This document shows, one piece after another, positions 12,980-21,870 of a stretch of DNA of 27,438 nt. A program made the position numbers and the translations under genes. A model generated the notes under the pieces. That model made no database searches. It worked only from the letters and a program-made list of their open reading frames with translations, and was not told the DNA's origin. Source of the DNA: a virus; the IMG/VR virus record IMGVR_UViG_3300031841_001960, positions 1 through 27,438 of that record, one strand, 5' to 3'. How positions within the stretch are numbered: the first letter of the stretch is position 1; each line of letters opens with the position of its first letter.

Positions 12980-14560
12980 ATGGCAACTGTCAACAAGATT
13001 GATTCCAACGTCACTGGTCTCCGCGTTGCAAAAGAGGCTTCCTACGGCACTCTGCCGGGAACCCCGATCTGGTATCCACTGGAACCCAACAGCTACGGGG
13101 ACTTTGGTGGCAACGTCACGACGACCGCTCGTGAAACGATCAACGATTCTCGTTCACGTCTGAAGGGCGTAACGACCGACGTGGAGTCCACCGGCAACTT
13201 CGAGGCCGACCTGACTCAGAGCAGCCTGGCTGAACTGCTGGAAGGTTTGTTCTACGCGGCATACGCCAAGAAAGCCGAACGGTTCAACAATCACACGGCA
13301 GACAGTGTGATTACTGATGTTGCGACCCTGTCGGACACCTACACGTTCACCACGGGAACTGCATTTGCTTCCGGTGACCTTGTCTTCGCAAGCGGCTTCA
13401 CCAACGCTGGAAATAACGGTCTGAAGACCGCTACTTCTGGCTCAGGTGCAACAAGCCTTGTTGTTCTGGAGAATCTGGTCGACGAAGCTGCTCCGCCCGC
13501 ACTTGCGAAACTGGTTACCGTTGGTTTCGAGTTCGCTACTGGCGATGCCACCATTGACGCTGACGGCGGCACAGGTGGTCTTCCTGCCCTGAAGACGACC
13601 ACGAAAGACCTGACGCAGCTTGGTCTGACGCCCGGTGAGTTCATCTACATCGGCGGCGACGATGCCACCGAAGCATTCTTCACCACGGCCAACAACGGAT
13701 GGGCACGGGTCAAGGATGTTGCAGCCAACGTCATCACGCTCGACAAGACATCGGCCACGATGACGGACGATGATGGCACGGATGACAATGCCGGCGGAAC
13801 CGGCCAGACGATCCGAATCTTCTTCGGTCGCACGGTCCAGAACAAAACCGGCTCGGACATTGTCCGCACAAGCTACCAGCTCGAACGCAAGCTGGGTGCT
13901 CCTGACGACGCCTCGCCTGCTCAGATTCAGTCTGAGTACATCACAGGTGCGATTCTCAACGAGTTCACGCTGAATCTGCCGACTGCCGACAAGGTCACCA
14001 CGGAAATGACCTTCCTGGGCAAGGACACAGAGCAGCGTAGTGGTGCCACTGGCGTCAAGAGCGGCACACGTCCAACGCTGGTTGCCGCTGATGCCTTCAA
14101 CGGCAGCTCGCACGTCACACGATTCCGACTGGCTCCTGTCAGCTCATCGAATTCGTATCCGACTGCGACATTCGCATTCGTCATGGAAGGCTCGCTGACC
14201 GTGAACAACAACAACTCGCGGAATCAGGCGATCGGCACCCTCGGTGCGTTCGACTGCTCCGCCGGTACGTTCGAGGTCAGTGCCGAAGTTACGGCCTACT
14301 TCCAAAGCATCTCTGTCCTTCAATCCATCCGCAACAACGACGACGTGTCGCTGGACGTTGCGATGGTTCAGGACAACGCCGGTATCGTGATCGACCTGCC
14401 GCTGCTGACCCTTTCGGGTGGGCTTGCTCAGGTTGAGTTGAACGAGCCGGTCAAGCTCCCGCTGACTGTCGATGCTGCACAGGCAACGACAGTGGATACA
14501 GCGTATACGCACACGGCGAAAATCTGTGTGTTTGACTATCTCCCAGATGCAGCAGAATAG
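12980..14560 (+). CDS. Major tail tube protein, enlarged
   Basis: A 526-residue tail tube subunit whose hexamers stack to form the tail channel. The opening VTGLRVAKEASYGTLPGTPI and the following WYPLEPNSYGDF strand match phage tail tube proteins of the Phage_tube_2 kind; VESTGNFEADLTQSSLAELL, TEMTFLGKD and QNKTGSDIVRTSYQLERK support this. It is longer than the usual 150-350 residues of simple tubes. The middle (about 120-290) is Asp/Gly/Thr-rich and may be an inserted surface domain. GAGGTGAAG precedes ATG 12980. Codon use is C-rich like the capsid gene, fitting high expression. Its neighbours, tail terminator and chaperones, agree. Confidence 0.87.
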   Translation: MATVNKIDSNVTGLRVAKEASYGTLPGTPIWYPLEPNSYGDFGGNVTTTARETINDSRSRLKGVTTDVESTGNFEADLTQSSLAELLEGLFYAAYAKKAERFNNHTADSVITDVATLSDTYTFTTGTAFASGDLVFASGFTNAGNNGLKTATSGSGATSLVVLENLVDEAAPPALAKLVTVGFEFATGDATIDADGGTGGLPALKTTTKDLTQLGLTPGEFIYIGGDDATEAFFTTANNGWARVKDVAANVITLDKTSATMTDDDGTDDNAGGTGQTIRIFFGRTVQNKTGSDIVRTSYQLERKLGAPDDASPAQIQSEYITGAILNEFTLNLPTADKVTTEMTFLGKDTEQRSGATGVKSGTRPTLVAADAFNGSSHVTRFRLAPVSSSNSYPTATFAFVMEGSLTVNNNNSRNQAIGTLGAFDCSAGTFEVSAEVTAYFQSISVLQSIRNNDDVSLDVAMVQDNAGIVIDLPLLTLSGGLAQVELNEPVKLPLTVDAAQATTVDTAYTHTAKICVFDYLPDAAE

Positions 14561-14568
14561 GATGAAAG

Positions 14569-14997
14569 ATGAGTCTGTACTCAGACTTCAAGACCAGCAA
14601 GACGCTGGAGGTGGACGGCGTACGTTTCGTGAATGGAACGTACGCTTACACCCTTGCCCGTAGTGGTGGTGCGAACAAGAAGTTCAAGAAGCTCTTTGAG
14701 CGACTGGCTCGTCCGCATCGTCGTCAGCTTGACAACGGCACATTGGACAATGCTGTTGCTGAACGCCTCATGCGTGAGGTGTTTGCCAAGACCGTTGTTC
14801 TGAAGTGGGAAACACTTCGGGACGGCGAGTGGGTCGAGGGTATCGAGCTTGAGGACGGTTCCATTGTTCCGGCCACTCCCGAAACGCTGATCAAGGTGTT
14901 CGAGGAACTCGAAGACCTGTTCACGCAGCTTTCCGAAGATGCGAAGAATATCGCATACTTTCGTCAGGCTGGCATGGAGGAAGACGCGGGAAACTGA
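14569..14997 (+). CDS. Tail assembly chaperone, gpG-like
   Basis: A 142-residue chaperone that binds the tape measure and helps polymerise the tube. It starts MSLYSDFKTSKTLEVDG, with an N-terminal strand region, a basic middle (GANKKFKKLFERLARPHRRQ) and an acidic C-terminus (FEELEDLFTQLSEDAKN). AGGATGAAAG precedes ATG 14569. The last codons GGA AAC TGA carry a GGGAAAC slippery site, so some ribosomes continue as the GT fusion. This place, between tail tube and tape measure, and the frameshift signal identify it despite weak sequence identity. Confidence 0.88.
   Translation: MSLYSDFKTSKTLEVDGVRFVNGTYAYTLARSGGANKKFKKLFERLARPHRRQLDNGTLDNAVAERLMREVFAKTVVLKWETLRDGEWVEGIELEDGSIVPATPETLIKVFEELEDLFTQLSEDAKNIAYFRQAGMEEDAGN
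14988..14994 (+). promoter_or_regulatory. -1 ribosomal frameshift slippery site GGGAAAC
   Basis: The heptamer reads G GGA AAC in the G frame and fits X XXY YYZ. The lambda G/T site is the close relative GGGAAAG. It sits immediately before the TGA of G (14995-14997), which should make slippage more likely. After a -1 shift the ribosome reads CTG from 14994 and stays open for 108 codons. No clear downstream pseudoknot was resolved by eye. Confidence 0.92.
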
Positions 14998-15320
14998 TCG
15001 AGTTCCTGCGATACCAGCTTGAGCAGGGACGTTACGAGCAGAAGATCATCGAGACATGCGAGCGGACGGGCGAGCCTCTTCCCGAGAAGATACTCAACCG
15101 TCCGGCTCTGCATCCCGGTCTCGATTTCTATCTGTCTGCTTGGCACGAGCTGGGCTATGATAGGCCGGTGGGGTTTGGCGTCGGTCCGATCCCCTCGGCC
15201 TCTTTTCGTTCATACGCCCGCGATCTGGGGATGGACGACGATGAAGCGGAGCGATTCCAGTTCATTGTTCGAGAGATGGACAACTTCTACGTTGAACACG
15301 CGAACAAAAAGGACAAGTAA
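14994..15320 (+). CDS. T half of the G-T tail chaperone fusion
   Basis: A 108-codon extension (LIEFLRYQLEQGRYEQKIIE..., ending VEHANKKDK) in the -1 frame of the G gene. It has no start codon or ribosome site near its beginning and is made only by frameshifting, giving a fusion of about 250 residues that would hold the tape measure and recruit tube subunits. Codon use and the ordinary helical sequence (GMDDDEAERFQFIVREMDN) show real coding. Its TAA overlaps the next ATG (TAATG). Because of the missing start it would escape a simple start-to-stop search. Confidence 0.9.
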   Translation: MIEFLRYQLEQGRYEQKIIETCERTGEPLPEKILNRPALHPGLDFYLSAWHELGYDRPVGFGVGPIPSASFRSYARDLGMDDDEAERFQFIVREMDNFYVEHANKKDK

Positions 15321-15832
15321 TGGCTGGAAACTCGGCACAGCAATTCGCAAACCGAATGCGAATTAAAGCAAGGGGGCTTGGTGAGGCCAGCAATGCTATG
15401 GGCGCGAGAGCCGCGTTTCAGGCTGGCAAGTACCTTGTGAAATATACGCCGATCGACACTGGACAGGCTAAGTCCAACTGGCAGGCGTCACGTGTCAGCC
15501 CGCGTACACGAACTCGACCCGCTTATGCGAAGGGCCGTTACGACAGTACCGAGGCCCAGAACGAGGCGGCGGCGATCTCTCAGATTTTGCATGAGTGTCT
15601 GGCACGGACAAAGAATCAGCAGATGTTCCTGACAAACAATCTGCCGTACATATCGAAGCTGGAGAGTTCCTACGACACCATAAAGCGGAAGAGGCCCGTT
15701 CCGCAGTCGAAGTATCGCAGTGGGTTCTTTCGCAAGGCCGTTCAGATCGCACAGCATGTTCTTCGTGACTCGCGAATGTTTCGTGATGCTCTGAAGGGCA
15801 AGAAGATCTCTGTCAGTGTGGAGCAGTTCTGA
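15320..15832 (+). CDS. HK97 gp10-like/tail completion protein
   Basis: A 170-residue basic protein. GKYLVKYTPIDTGQAKSNWQ and NNLPYISKLES are the hallmark pieces of the gp10-like/minor tail Z-like group, which finish the head-proximal tail end. A cluster of Lys/Arg (AYAKGRYDS; KRKRPVPQSKYRSGFFRK) lies after the core. The start is ATG 15320 (TAATG overlap) and the end shares TGATG with the tape measure. This family usually sits before the tail terminator; here it lies between chaperones and tape measure, so its exact role is less sure. Confidence 0.75.
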   Translation: MAGNSAQQFANRMRIKARGLGEASNAMGARAAFQAGKYLVKYTPIDTGQAKSNWQASRVSPRTRTRPAYAKGRYDSTEAQNEAAAISQILHECLARTKNQQMFLTNNLPYISKLESSYDTIKRKRPVPQSKYRSGFFRKAVQIAQHVLRDSRMFRDALKGKKISVSVEQF

Positions 15833-18800
15833 TGGCACAAGAGCGTCTAGAGCTTGTCATATCGACAAAGGGCGGTCGAACTGTCGAACGCCAGTTTGAT
15901 GCGATTGGCAAAGGTGCTCAGCGAGCTGGCGATCAAGCCACTCGTATGGGCGATCGAGTCGATCGCGCAGGTGCTCGCGGGGAACGCTCAATGCGTCGAT
16001 ACCGCGACGAGATGCGACGAACTGGAAATGCTGCAACGAATCTGGCGGGTCGTGCTGCGTCGATGAATCGCGCATTTACGATTCCCAGTGCTGCGGCAGC
16101 ATCAATGCGAAACATGCAGCGGGGGCTTCGTGGGCTGGCCGGTGCATTTGCTGGCTTTTATGCAGGCCGTTATCTGCTTCAAGCATATGACGATGGCGTC
16201 AAGCTGGAGAACACCCTGCGGGGGTTTGGAGTTTCTGTCGGTTCTGTGGACAGAGTGTCTACGGCTCTGACGAAAATGGCAAATGCCGCCAGAGTCTCCA
16301 GCCGTGAAGCCGCGACTCTCTTTGGCCGACTGAGGCTTGCAACTAAGGGGATGGGACTGACCGAAGATGAGCTGTTGAGCATGACCGGAACGCTCAATAA
16401 GGCACTTCGACTTTCGGGGTCTTCTGGCCTTGAGGCCAGTCAGTCTATACGGCAGCTCTCTCAGGCATTCAACAAGGGCAAACTTGATGGTGACGAATTC
16501 CGGTCTGTGCTGGAGAACGCGCCGATCCTGACCAAGCTGCTCACTGACGAACTGAGGATATCAAAGACGGAGCTGTACGACTGGGCTGCGGCAGGCAAGA
16601 TCAGCACACGCATCCTGACAAGGGCTGTTCAGAATGGTGCGAAGGACATTGATCGGGAGTTTGCCAAGATTCAGCCCACGTTGGGTGATGCGTTTATCGA
16701 GTTTTACAACAACCTTGTTAATTTCATTCGCACAACTCCAGCGGCTGGATCGGCAGCGGCTCAGTTGGCCAACGCGATCAAGTTTTTGGGAGAGAATCTC
16801 GATCTCGTACTTGGTGTGATCAAGGTCTACGCAGCAGGTTTTCTGCTGGGCAAGGTGATTGAGCTGTTCACGCGACTCAAGGTCGCCGTGGAAGGAGCGA
16901 CGGCGGCATATGTGGCGTTCAACGCCGCTCAGGCCGCCAGTGGCGTTGCGAGAGGTGCGGGAGCAGTGGGAGCAGCGGGAGCAGCGGGTGCGGGACGTGC
17001 CACAACTGCGGCAGCAGCGGCGGGAGCACAGGCTGGTTTCCCCGCCCCGTTGGGCGGTCCTGTTGCTGCTGCTACTGTTGCCACAGTGGCGACTGAGTCT
17101 AAGAAGGTCCAGTCTATCTGGAAGCGAATTGGCTCCGTTGCGGTCAGGCCGTTCTCGGCATTGCGTGGTATCTTTGGGTATTTGCTGCAAGCAGTTCGTT
17201 TCATGCTTACCCCCTGGGGGGCGATTCTGGCCATTGTGACCACCCTGACCGCGTATTTTACTGGAGGGTTCCTGAAAGGACTGAAAGGTTCCACAGGTGA
17301 AGTCAGTAAGATGGGCGGCCTGTTAAAGACCATGAAGGCAACCTTTGGACTGATAGGTCGATACATCAACTTACTTTTTGGGACGATTGCCAAGAAGTTT
17401 GAGGGCGTTGGAACGTCGCTATCGAAGTTCATAATGAAGGCGATCAACTACACAATCGCGGGCATCCGAGCTGCTCTTTTTGCAGGATTGGTTGGAATTC
17501 AGGAGTTGGTCCACGCAGCGTTGGTCGCCCCACTTGAGCTTGCGTTAAACATGCTCCTTAAATTCATTGATTTTGCAAAAAAGCGTCCCCTTCTGTTCCC
17601 TGGCCTTGCTGAGCACATTGATGGTGCCAGAGAGGCAGTTCGTAGTCTTCAGCATGAGGTGGAAACATTTGGGGCCACGGTAAGGTCTCCCGCCGAGGCG
17701 ATGTTTGGCATTAAGCAGGGTCGGGCAGAGAATATGCTTCAGTATGTGACGAGGGGCATTAAAGAGATATTTGAGAAGGCCAGCTCGTCGACTGAAAACG
17801 CACTTAGCGAGTTTTTTGGCGGCGCGGGTGAGGCGTTTGGCCACTGGACATCTGAGGTACTTAAGGGCCAGATGGCCATCATGGACTACCAAGAGACCGT
17901 TAAGAGTGATCTGAACCCAGCCCTTGATGAACTCAAGAGCAAACTTCAGGACGCAGGTAAGCAGTTCAACTTTGTTGATGACGCAAAGCTCAAGGAACAG
18001 ATTGCCCAGATTGATCAACTGAAGGAAAGATTCGATCCAAAGAAGTTGGACGCCGTGGCCTTGAGCGAGACTGGAGCACAGGGCGTTGAGGATGCCCGTG
18101 CCGCGAGCATCAAGATCGCTGAATATATTCGGACGGTCACTGATGCACTCGATGCCTTCAAGGTGTCCGCCGAGGCAGCGGGTGCTGATCGTGACGCTCT
18201 CAAGAAAGCAGTCAATGATCTGGAGACGACGTTCAAAGAAGGTGCGGAAAAACTACCACCAGAATTCAGGGAGGCTGCTACCGAGGCAGCGAACCAGCTC
18301 ATCAGCGAGATGACTCCTCTGATCGACACCGGCTTCACCACCCTGGGCACGAACGCCAGAACTGCATTTCTCAACGGCCTCGGGCTGGGCGGTATTCTCT
18401 CAGCACTTCGGCCCACGGCAGTGGGGGCTGGTCCGGGGGAACCAGCCTATGACGAAGATGTCGAGCTGCCCACTCTGGGTTCGGGCTTTACGTTCCCTGA
18501 CATCGTGCCTGAAATCAATGAGGCGATTGATGCCAATAATCGCCTCGGGGATTCGTTTCAAAGGGGTGCGCAAAAACTTCAGGAGTTCGCAGCGCAGGGA
18601 CCAGAAGCGTTCAAAAAGATCGGGTCGGGTGCGCAATCAACAGCCAACGAAATCCAGAACTTCTTCGAGAGTGCCTTTGGCACACTGGAAGATGCCCTCG
18701 TTGAGTTCGTGACGACTGGCGAGTTCGATTTCAAGAAGTTCATCAACGCGATCATCGCCGACCTTGCACGTCTTGTGATCCGAATGCTGATCATCAAGCC

Positions 18801-19260
18801 GCTGATGAACTTCTTCGGCGGACTCTTCGGGTTCGGATTTGCTCACGGCGGCCTTGTCCCCGGAGCATTCGGGACGCCCGGCGGCACGATCAAGAAGCTC
18901 GCGACAGGCTCCGGCGTCATCGGCGGCTACGGCGGAACGACAAGTGACCGATACCTCGCTGCGGTCAGCCCCGGCGAGTTCGTTGTCAACGCTTCTGCCA
19001 CACGTCGCAACTATGCCGACCTGCTCCGCATGAACAATGGCGGAACGGCCCGTGGCAAGCAGAAGGCCGCCGGTGGGCAGACAACGATCAACTATGCTCC
19101 ACAGATCACTGTCGTCAACGAAGGCGGCGGTGCTGGCGACGGCCAACAGCAGGGCGAGCAGATCGGAACGATGGTGCGTCAGAGCTTCACCGAACTACTG
19201 ATGCGTGAAACCCGTCCGGGCGGGATGCTTGAGTCACTGAATCGCAGGGAGTTCCTGTAA
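15832..19260 (+). CDS. Tape measure protein
   Basis: A 1142-residue protein that fixes tail length and enters or crosses the host envelope at ejection. Seen: Arg-rich helical N-terminus (about 15-95); the conserved tape measure domain at about 115-290 (LRLSGSSGLEASQSIRQLSQ; AFNKGKLDGDEFRSVLENAP); an Ala/Gly stretch at 370-403; a hydrophobic segment near 463-477 (GAILAIVTTLTAYF), possibly membrane-active; long helices at 680-830; and a lambda gpH-like C-terminus (FAHGGLVPGAFG near 1003, then YLAAVSPGEFVVNASATRRN). At about 0.15 nm per residue it suggests a tail near 170 nm. GGAG at 15820-15823 precedes ATG 15832. The stop overlaps gpM's ATG. Confidence 0.95.
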   Translation: MAQERLELVISTKGGRTVERQFDAIGKGAQRAGDQATRMGDRVDRAGARGERSMRRYRDEMRRTGNAATNLAGRAASMNRAFTIPSAAAASMRNMQRGLRGLAGAFAGFYAGRYLLQAYDDGVKLENTLRGFGVSVGSVDRVSTALTKMANAARVSSREAATLFGRLRLATKGMGLTEDELLSMTGTLNKALRLSGSSGLEASQSIRQLSQAFNKGKLDGDEFRSVLENAPILTKLLTDELRISKTELYDWAAAGKISTRILTRAVQNGAKDIDREFAKIQPTLGDAFIEFYNNLVNFIRTTPAAGSAAAQLANAIKFLGENLDLVLGVIKVYAAGFLLGKVIELFTRLKVAVEGATAAYVAFNAAQAASGVARGAGAVGAAGAAGAGRATTAAAAAGAQAGFPAPLGGPVAAATVATVATESKKVQSIWKRIGSVAVRPFSALRGIFGYLLQAVRFMLTPWGAILAIVTTLTAYFTGGFLKGLKGSTGEVSKMGGLLKTMKATFGLIGRYINLLFGTIAKKFEGVGTSLSKFIMKAINYTIAGIRAALFAGLVGIQELVHAALVAPLELALNMLLKFIDFAKKRPLLFPGLAEHIDGAREAVRSLQHEVETFGATVRSPAEAMFGIKQGRAENMLQYVTRGIKEIFEKASSSTENALSEFFGGAGEAFGHWTSEVLKGQMAIMDYQETVKSDLNPALDELKSKLQDAGKQFNFVDDAKLKEQIAQIDQLKERFDPKKLDAVALSETGAQGVEDARAASIKIAEYIRTVTDALDAFKVSAEAAGADRDALKKAVNDLETTFKEGAEKLPPEFREAATEAANQLISEMTPLIDTGFTTLGTNARTAFLNGLGLGGILSALRPTAVGAGPGEPAYDEDVELPTLGSGFTFPDIVPEINEAIDANNRLGDSFQRGAQKLQEFAAQGPEAFKKIGSGAQSTANEIQNFFESAFGTLEDALVEFVTTGEFDFKKFINAIIADLARLVIRMLIIKPLMNFFGGLFGFGFAHGGLVPGAFGTPGGTIKKLATGSGVIGGYGGTTSDRYLAAVSPGEFVVNASATRRNYADLLRMNNGGTARGKQKAAGGQTTINYAPQITVVNEGGGAGDGQQQGEQIGTMVRQSFTELLMRETRPGGMLESLNRREFL

Positions 19261-19673
19261 TGGCGTACCCCACGTTTCCTACGGTTTACACTGAGGCGTA
19301 CTTCTCGGAACTCACCGCCGGGTCGCCGTACTACGGGACGCAGATTCTGCCGGACGTTTCGTCCGGCGGATTCACCCGGAAGTTCAACAACATCGTCAAC
19401 ACGTTTGGCGACGGCTTCGTTCAGGTTGTCCCGAGAGGAATCAACATTGAGATGGACGAGTGGGACTTGAAGTTCGTCCTGCCACAGCCGGTAGCCGCTG
19501 CGATCGCATCCTTCCTGACCGATCGTCAGGCGGCTGAGCCGTTCTACTGGACTCCCCAGAATCACCCGCAGGATTTGTTCCGCTGCGGCCTCGACTTCAA
19601 GCGTGGCGATCTGAAGGGCGACAGCGAAACGATCACCTGTAAGTTCATAAGATGGTACGGAGCTGCGGCATGA
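19260..19673 (+). CDS. Minor tail protein M
   Basis: A 137-residue tail-tip protein of the lambda gpM family (Phage_min_tail), part of the hub that joins the tube to the tip. The middle and end fit well: FNNIVNTFGDGFVQVVPRGI, then WDLKFVLP, FLTDRQAAEPFYWTPQ and FRCGLDFKRGD. AGGGAG lies just before ATG 19260, which overlaps the tape measure stop (TAATG). Its end overlaps L by ATGA. The M-L-K-I-J order that follows confirms the call. Confidence 0.88.
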   Translation: MAYPTFPTVYTEAYFSELTAGSPYYGTQILPDVSSGGFTRKFNNIVNTFGDGFVQVVPRGINIEMDEWDLKFVLPQPVAAAIASFLTDRQAAEPFYWTPQNHPQDLFRCGLDFKRGDLKGDSETITCKFIRWYGAAA

Positions 19674-20407
19674 CGCGATACGAGGATCAGCAGAGCCTGC
19701 TGCCTGGGCGAATCGTCGAACTTTTTGATTTCGACCTGACTCCGATTCGTGGCGAATCGCAGGTGTACCGTTGGTGTTCTTCGTTTCAAGAGTCTGGTGA
19801 CGTTACATGGAGAGGCAATGTTTACGCACCGCTGCCGATCGAGGCGTCGGGCTTTGAGCGAAGCGGAAAGGGCCAGTTGCCGACGCCGTCAGTGAAGATC
19901 GCAAATGCGAAGCTGATTCCCAGTGCGATCATCGCCGAGCTGGGCGATCCGCTGGGGGCAGTCCTGACCCGCTGGAAGGTGCATGAGAAGTACCTCGACG
20001 GCAACGAGCTTGCGAACCCGAACGAGCACTATCCGATCGAACGATTCACTGTCGAGCAGAAGAAGATTGAAACGGGGTCGTTCGTGGAGTTCGTGCTCAG
20101 TTCGGTTCTGGACAAGGAAGGTGTGCAGTTACCTAATCGGGTGGTTCTCAGGAATGCCTGCCTGCAACGCTACCGTGTCTACGATCCAACGACCGGCGGC
20201 TTTGATTATGATAAAGCGACCTGCCCGTGGGCCGGATCAGACGGCGTCGAGGGCGGGACGGAAGGGCCGTACTTCGATGAACTGGACAACTCTGTAGACG
20301 ATCCATCGAAGGATCGTTGCGGAAAGCGATTGAGCAGTTGTGTGGCTCGATTTGGTGACAGCCCGTTGCCGGGATGGTTCTTTCCAGGAGTCGGAAGGGT
20401 GAGATAG
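19670..20407 (+). CDS. Minor tail protein L, Fe-S cysteines present
   Basis: A 245-residue tail-tip hub protein of the lambda gpL family. Two beta-rich domains are suggested: an N-terminal one (LPGRIVELFDFDLTPI; WRGNVYAPLPIEASGF; VKIANAKLIPSAIIAEL) and a C-terminal one with four cysteines at 164, 185, 217 and 224, in ACLQ, ATCPW, DRCGK and SSCVARFG. These match the four cysteines that hold an iron-sulfur cluster in lambda gpL. The start is ATG 19670, sharing ATGA with M; an upstream in-frame ATG at 19652 would cut deeper into M and is less likely. K follows directly at 20408. Confidence 0.92.
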   Translation: MTRYEDQQSLLPGRIVELFDFDLTPIRGESQVYRWCSSFQESGDVTWRGNVYAPLPIEASGFERSGKGQLPTPSVKIANAKLIPSAIIAELGDPLGAVLTRWKVHEKYLDGNELANPNEHYPIERFTVEQKKIETGSFVEFVLSSVLDKEGVQLPNRVVLRNACLQRYRVYDPTTGGFDYDKATCPWAGSDGVEGGTEGPYFDELDNSVDDPSKDRCGKRLSSCVARFGDSPLPGWFFPGVGRVR

Positions 20408-21151
20408 GTGCAGTTCTATATCGACGAAACAGAAAAAGCCGTCCGCTGTAACGCCAAACTGGAACACGAGATTCGACAGTACGCATGGGAATGTTTCCCG
20501 GCGGAAGCTGTTGGCTGCATAGTCGACGGTCGGTTCCTGCCGTTAAAGAATGTGGCGGAAGACCCGTCGAAGCAGTTCCGTGTTGCCGACTACCCGGACA
20601 ACATCGAGGCTCTCGTACACAGCCATCCCAACATGCAGCCCTGTCCGTCTGCTGCCGACATGACACAGCAGCAGGCAATGGCGATTCCGTGGGGCATCCT
20701 CGGCGTCGACGGTCCCAGTGGACGGACAACGCAAATCGAGTGGTTCGGAGATCAGTGTCCGATCCCCCCGCTGATTGGCCGGACGTTCCTGTCGGGCGTT
20801 CGAGACTGCTGGTGTCTCGTTCGAGACTGGTACAGGCTGTACCACCCCGAAATTGGAACCGCGATGCCCCAGCTTCCTCGCGATTTTGACTGGTATCGGC
20901 ATGGTCAGAATCTGCTAAGTCGCGAGAATATCGAGGCCGCAGGATTCGAGCAGATCGACAACCGAGGTGATCTCCGCGTTGGCGACATCGTGATGGGCAG
21001 GATATCGTCGCGTGTTGTGAATCACTGTGGGATACTGGTCGCAGGTGGTCTGGCGATCTCACACACGGAAGGAAGACTGTCCCGCAAGGAAGTTGTCAGG
21101 CCGTGGGTTCGTCGAGCTGAGTATGTCATACGCCACAGGAGCCTCTGGTGA
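20408..21151 (+). CDS. Tail protein K: JAMM plus NlpC/P60 hydrolase
   Basis: A 247-residue two-domain enzyme of the lambda gpK family. The N-terminal half is an MPN/JAMM metalloprotease: Glu in CFPAEAVGC and the zinc motif HSHPNMQPCPSAAD (H-x-H-x(8)-S-x-x-D) near 72-85. The C-terminal half is an NlpC/P60 peptidase: catalytic Cys in GVRDCWCLVRDWY near 136 and His in VVNHCGILV near 204. It probably cleaves peptidoglycan peptides or a tail protein during assembly or entry; both active sites look intact. The start is GTG 20408, right after the L stop, with GGAAGGGTGAG upstream. The end overlaps I by GTGA. Confidence 0.92.
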   Translation: MQFYIDETEKAVRCNAKLEHEIRQYAWECFPAEAVGCIVDGRFLPLKNVAEDPSKQFRVADYPDNIEALVHSHPNMQPCPSAADMTQQQAMAIPWGILGVDGPSGRTTQIEWFGDQCPIPPLIGRTFLSGVRDCWCLVRDWYRLYHPEIGTAMPQLPRDFDWYRHGQNLLSRENIEAAGFEQIDNRGDLRVGDIVMGRISSRVVNHCGILVAGGLAISHTEGRLSRKEVVRPWVRRAEYVIRHRSLW

Positions 21152-21870
21152 AAAAGCTGATCCTACATGGTGCATTAGCCGAGGAATTCGGCCCTGAGTT
21201 CACGATGTCCGTCAGGAGCGTGGCTGCCGCCATTCGGCTGATGGAAGCCAATTTCAATGGCCGTTTCTCGAAGGCTCTGGAAACCGGCTGGTTCGTGATC
21301 AGCACGCCAATTCGGCCACAGGGCATGTGCGAAGACGAGCTTCAGATGCTGACCAGTGCCGACGAGATTCACATTCGTCCGGTGGCGGCAGGCGAACTGA
21401 AGGGCTTTCTGGGACTGCTTGGCGGAGCTGGGGCCGGTGGCTTTCTGGGTGGTATATTTGCTCCGTTCGGGATCGGTGCCGGAGTTGCTGGAGCGGGTGC
21501 AACTGGCGGCTTTCTTGGCCTGGGTGCTGGCGGTGCGTTGGGCGGCTTTGGGTCGATTATTCTCGGCCTCGGCTTCCTGGGCATTCTCATGCTGATCTCT
21601 TCGGCACTGGCTCCGAAGAACGAAGAGAAGGGCGAGCCTGCCGAGCGGCCCAGCTTTCTGTTTGATGGGCCGGTCAACACGAACGAGCAGGGCGTTGCCG
21701 TGCCGATCGTTTACGGCAGGATGCGAACCGGCTCCGTGATCATCTACGGCGGACTGGCATCAGAGCGAATCATCCGCACTGGCGATACTGCTACTGATGC
21801 GGACGGTGCCAAGTTCTCGCTGTTGACCAAACCAGCCCTCAAAACATCCTTCGGTGCGGTAGTTGTATGA
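21148..21870 (+). CDS. Tail assembly protein I
   Basis: A 240-residue protein of the lambda gpI family, needed for tip assembly but usually not kept in the final tail. The N-terminal ubiquitin-like part (about 1-80: MKKLILHGALAEEFGPEF; VRSVAAAIRLMEANF; ADEIHIRPVAAG) precedes a long Gly/Ala-rich hydrophobic stretch (about 85-150: GAGAGGFLGGIFAPFGIGAG; ILGLGFLGILMLIS), and then a C-terminal part with GVAVPIVYGRMRTGSVII. The start is GTG 21148 with AGGAG upstream. The stop shares ATGA with J. The family call is supported by both sequence and position. Confidence 0.92.
   Translation: MKKLILHGALAEEFGPEFTMSVRSVAAAIRLMEANFNGRFSKALETGWFVISTPIRPQGMCEDELQMLTSADEIHIRPVAAGELKGFLGLLGGAGAGGFLGGIFAPFGIGAGVAGAGATGGFLGLGAGGALGGFGSIILGLGFLGILMLISSALAPKNEEKGEPAERPSFLFDGPVNTNEQGVAVPIVYGRMRTGSVIIYGGLASERIIRTGDTATDADGAKFSLLTKPALKTSFGAVVV

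Noticed and set aside
13442-14113. Reverse-strand frame opposite the tail tube gene
   Set aside because: Antisense to a well-supported tail gene, without start signals or a recognisable domain.
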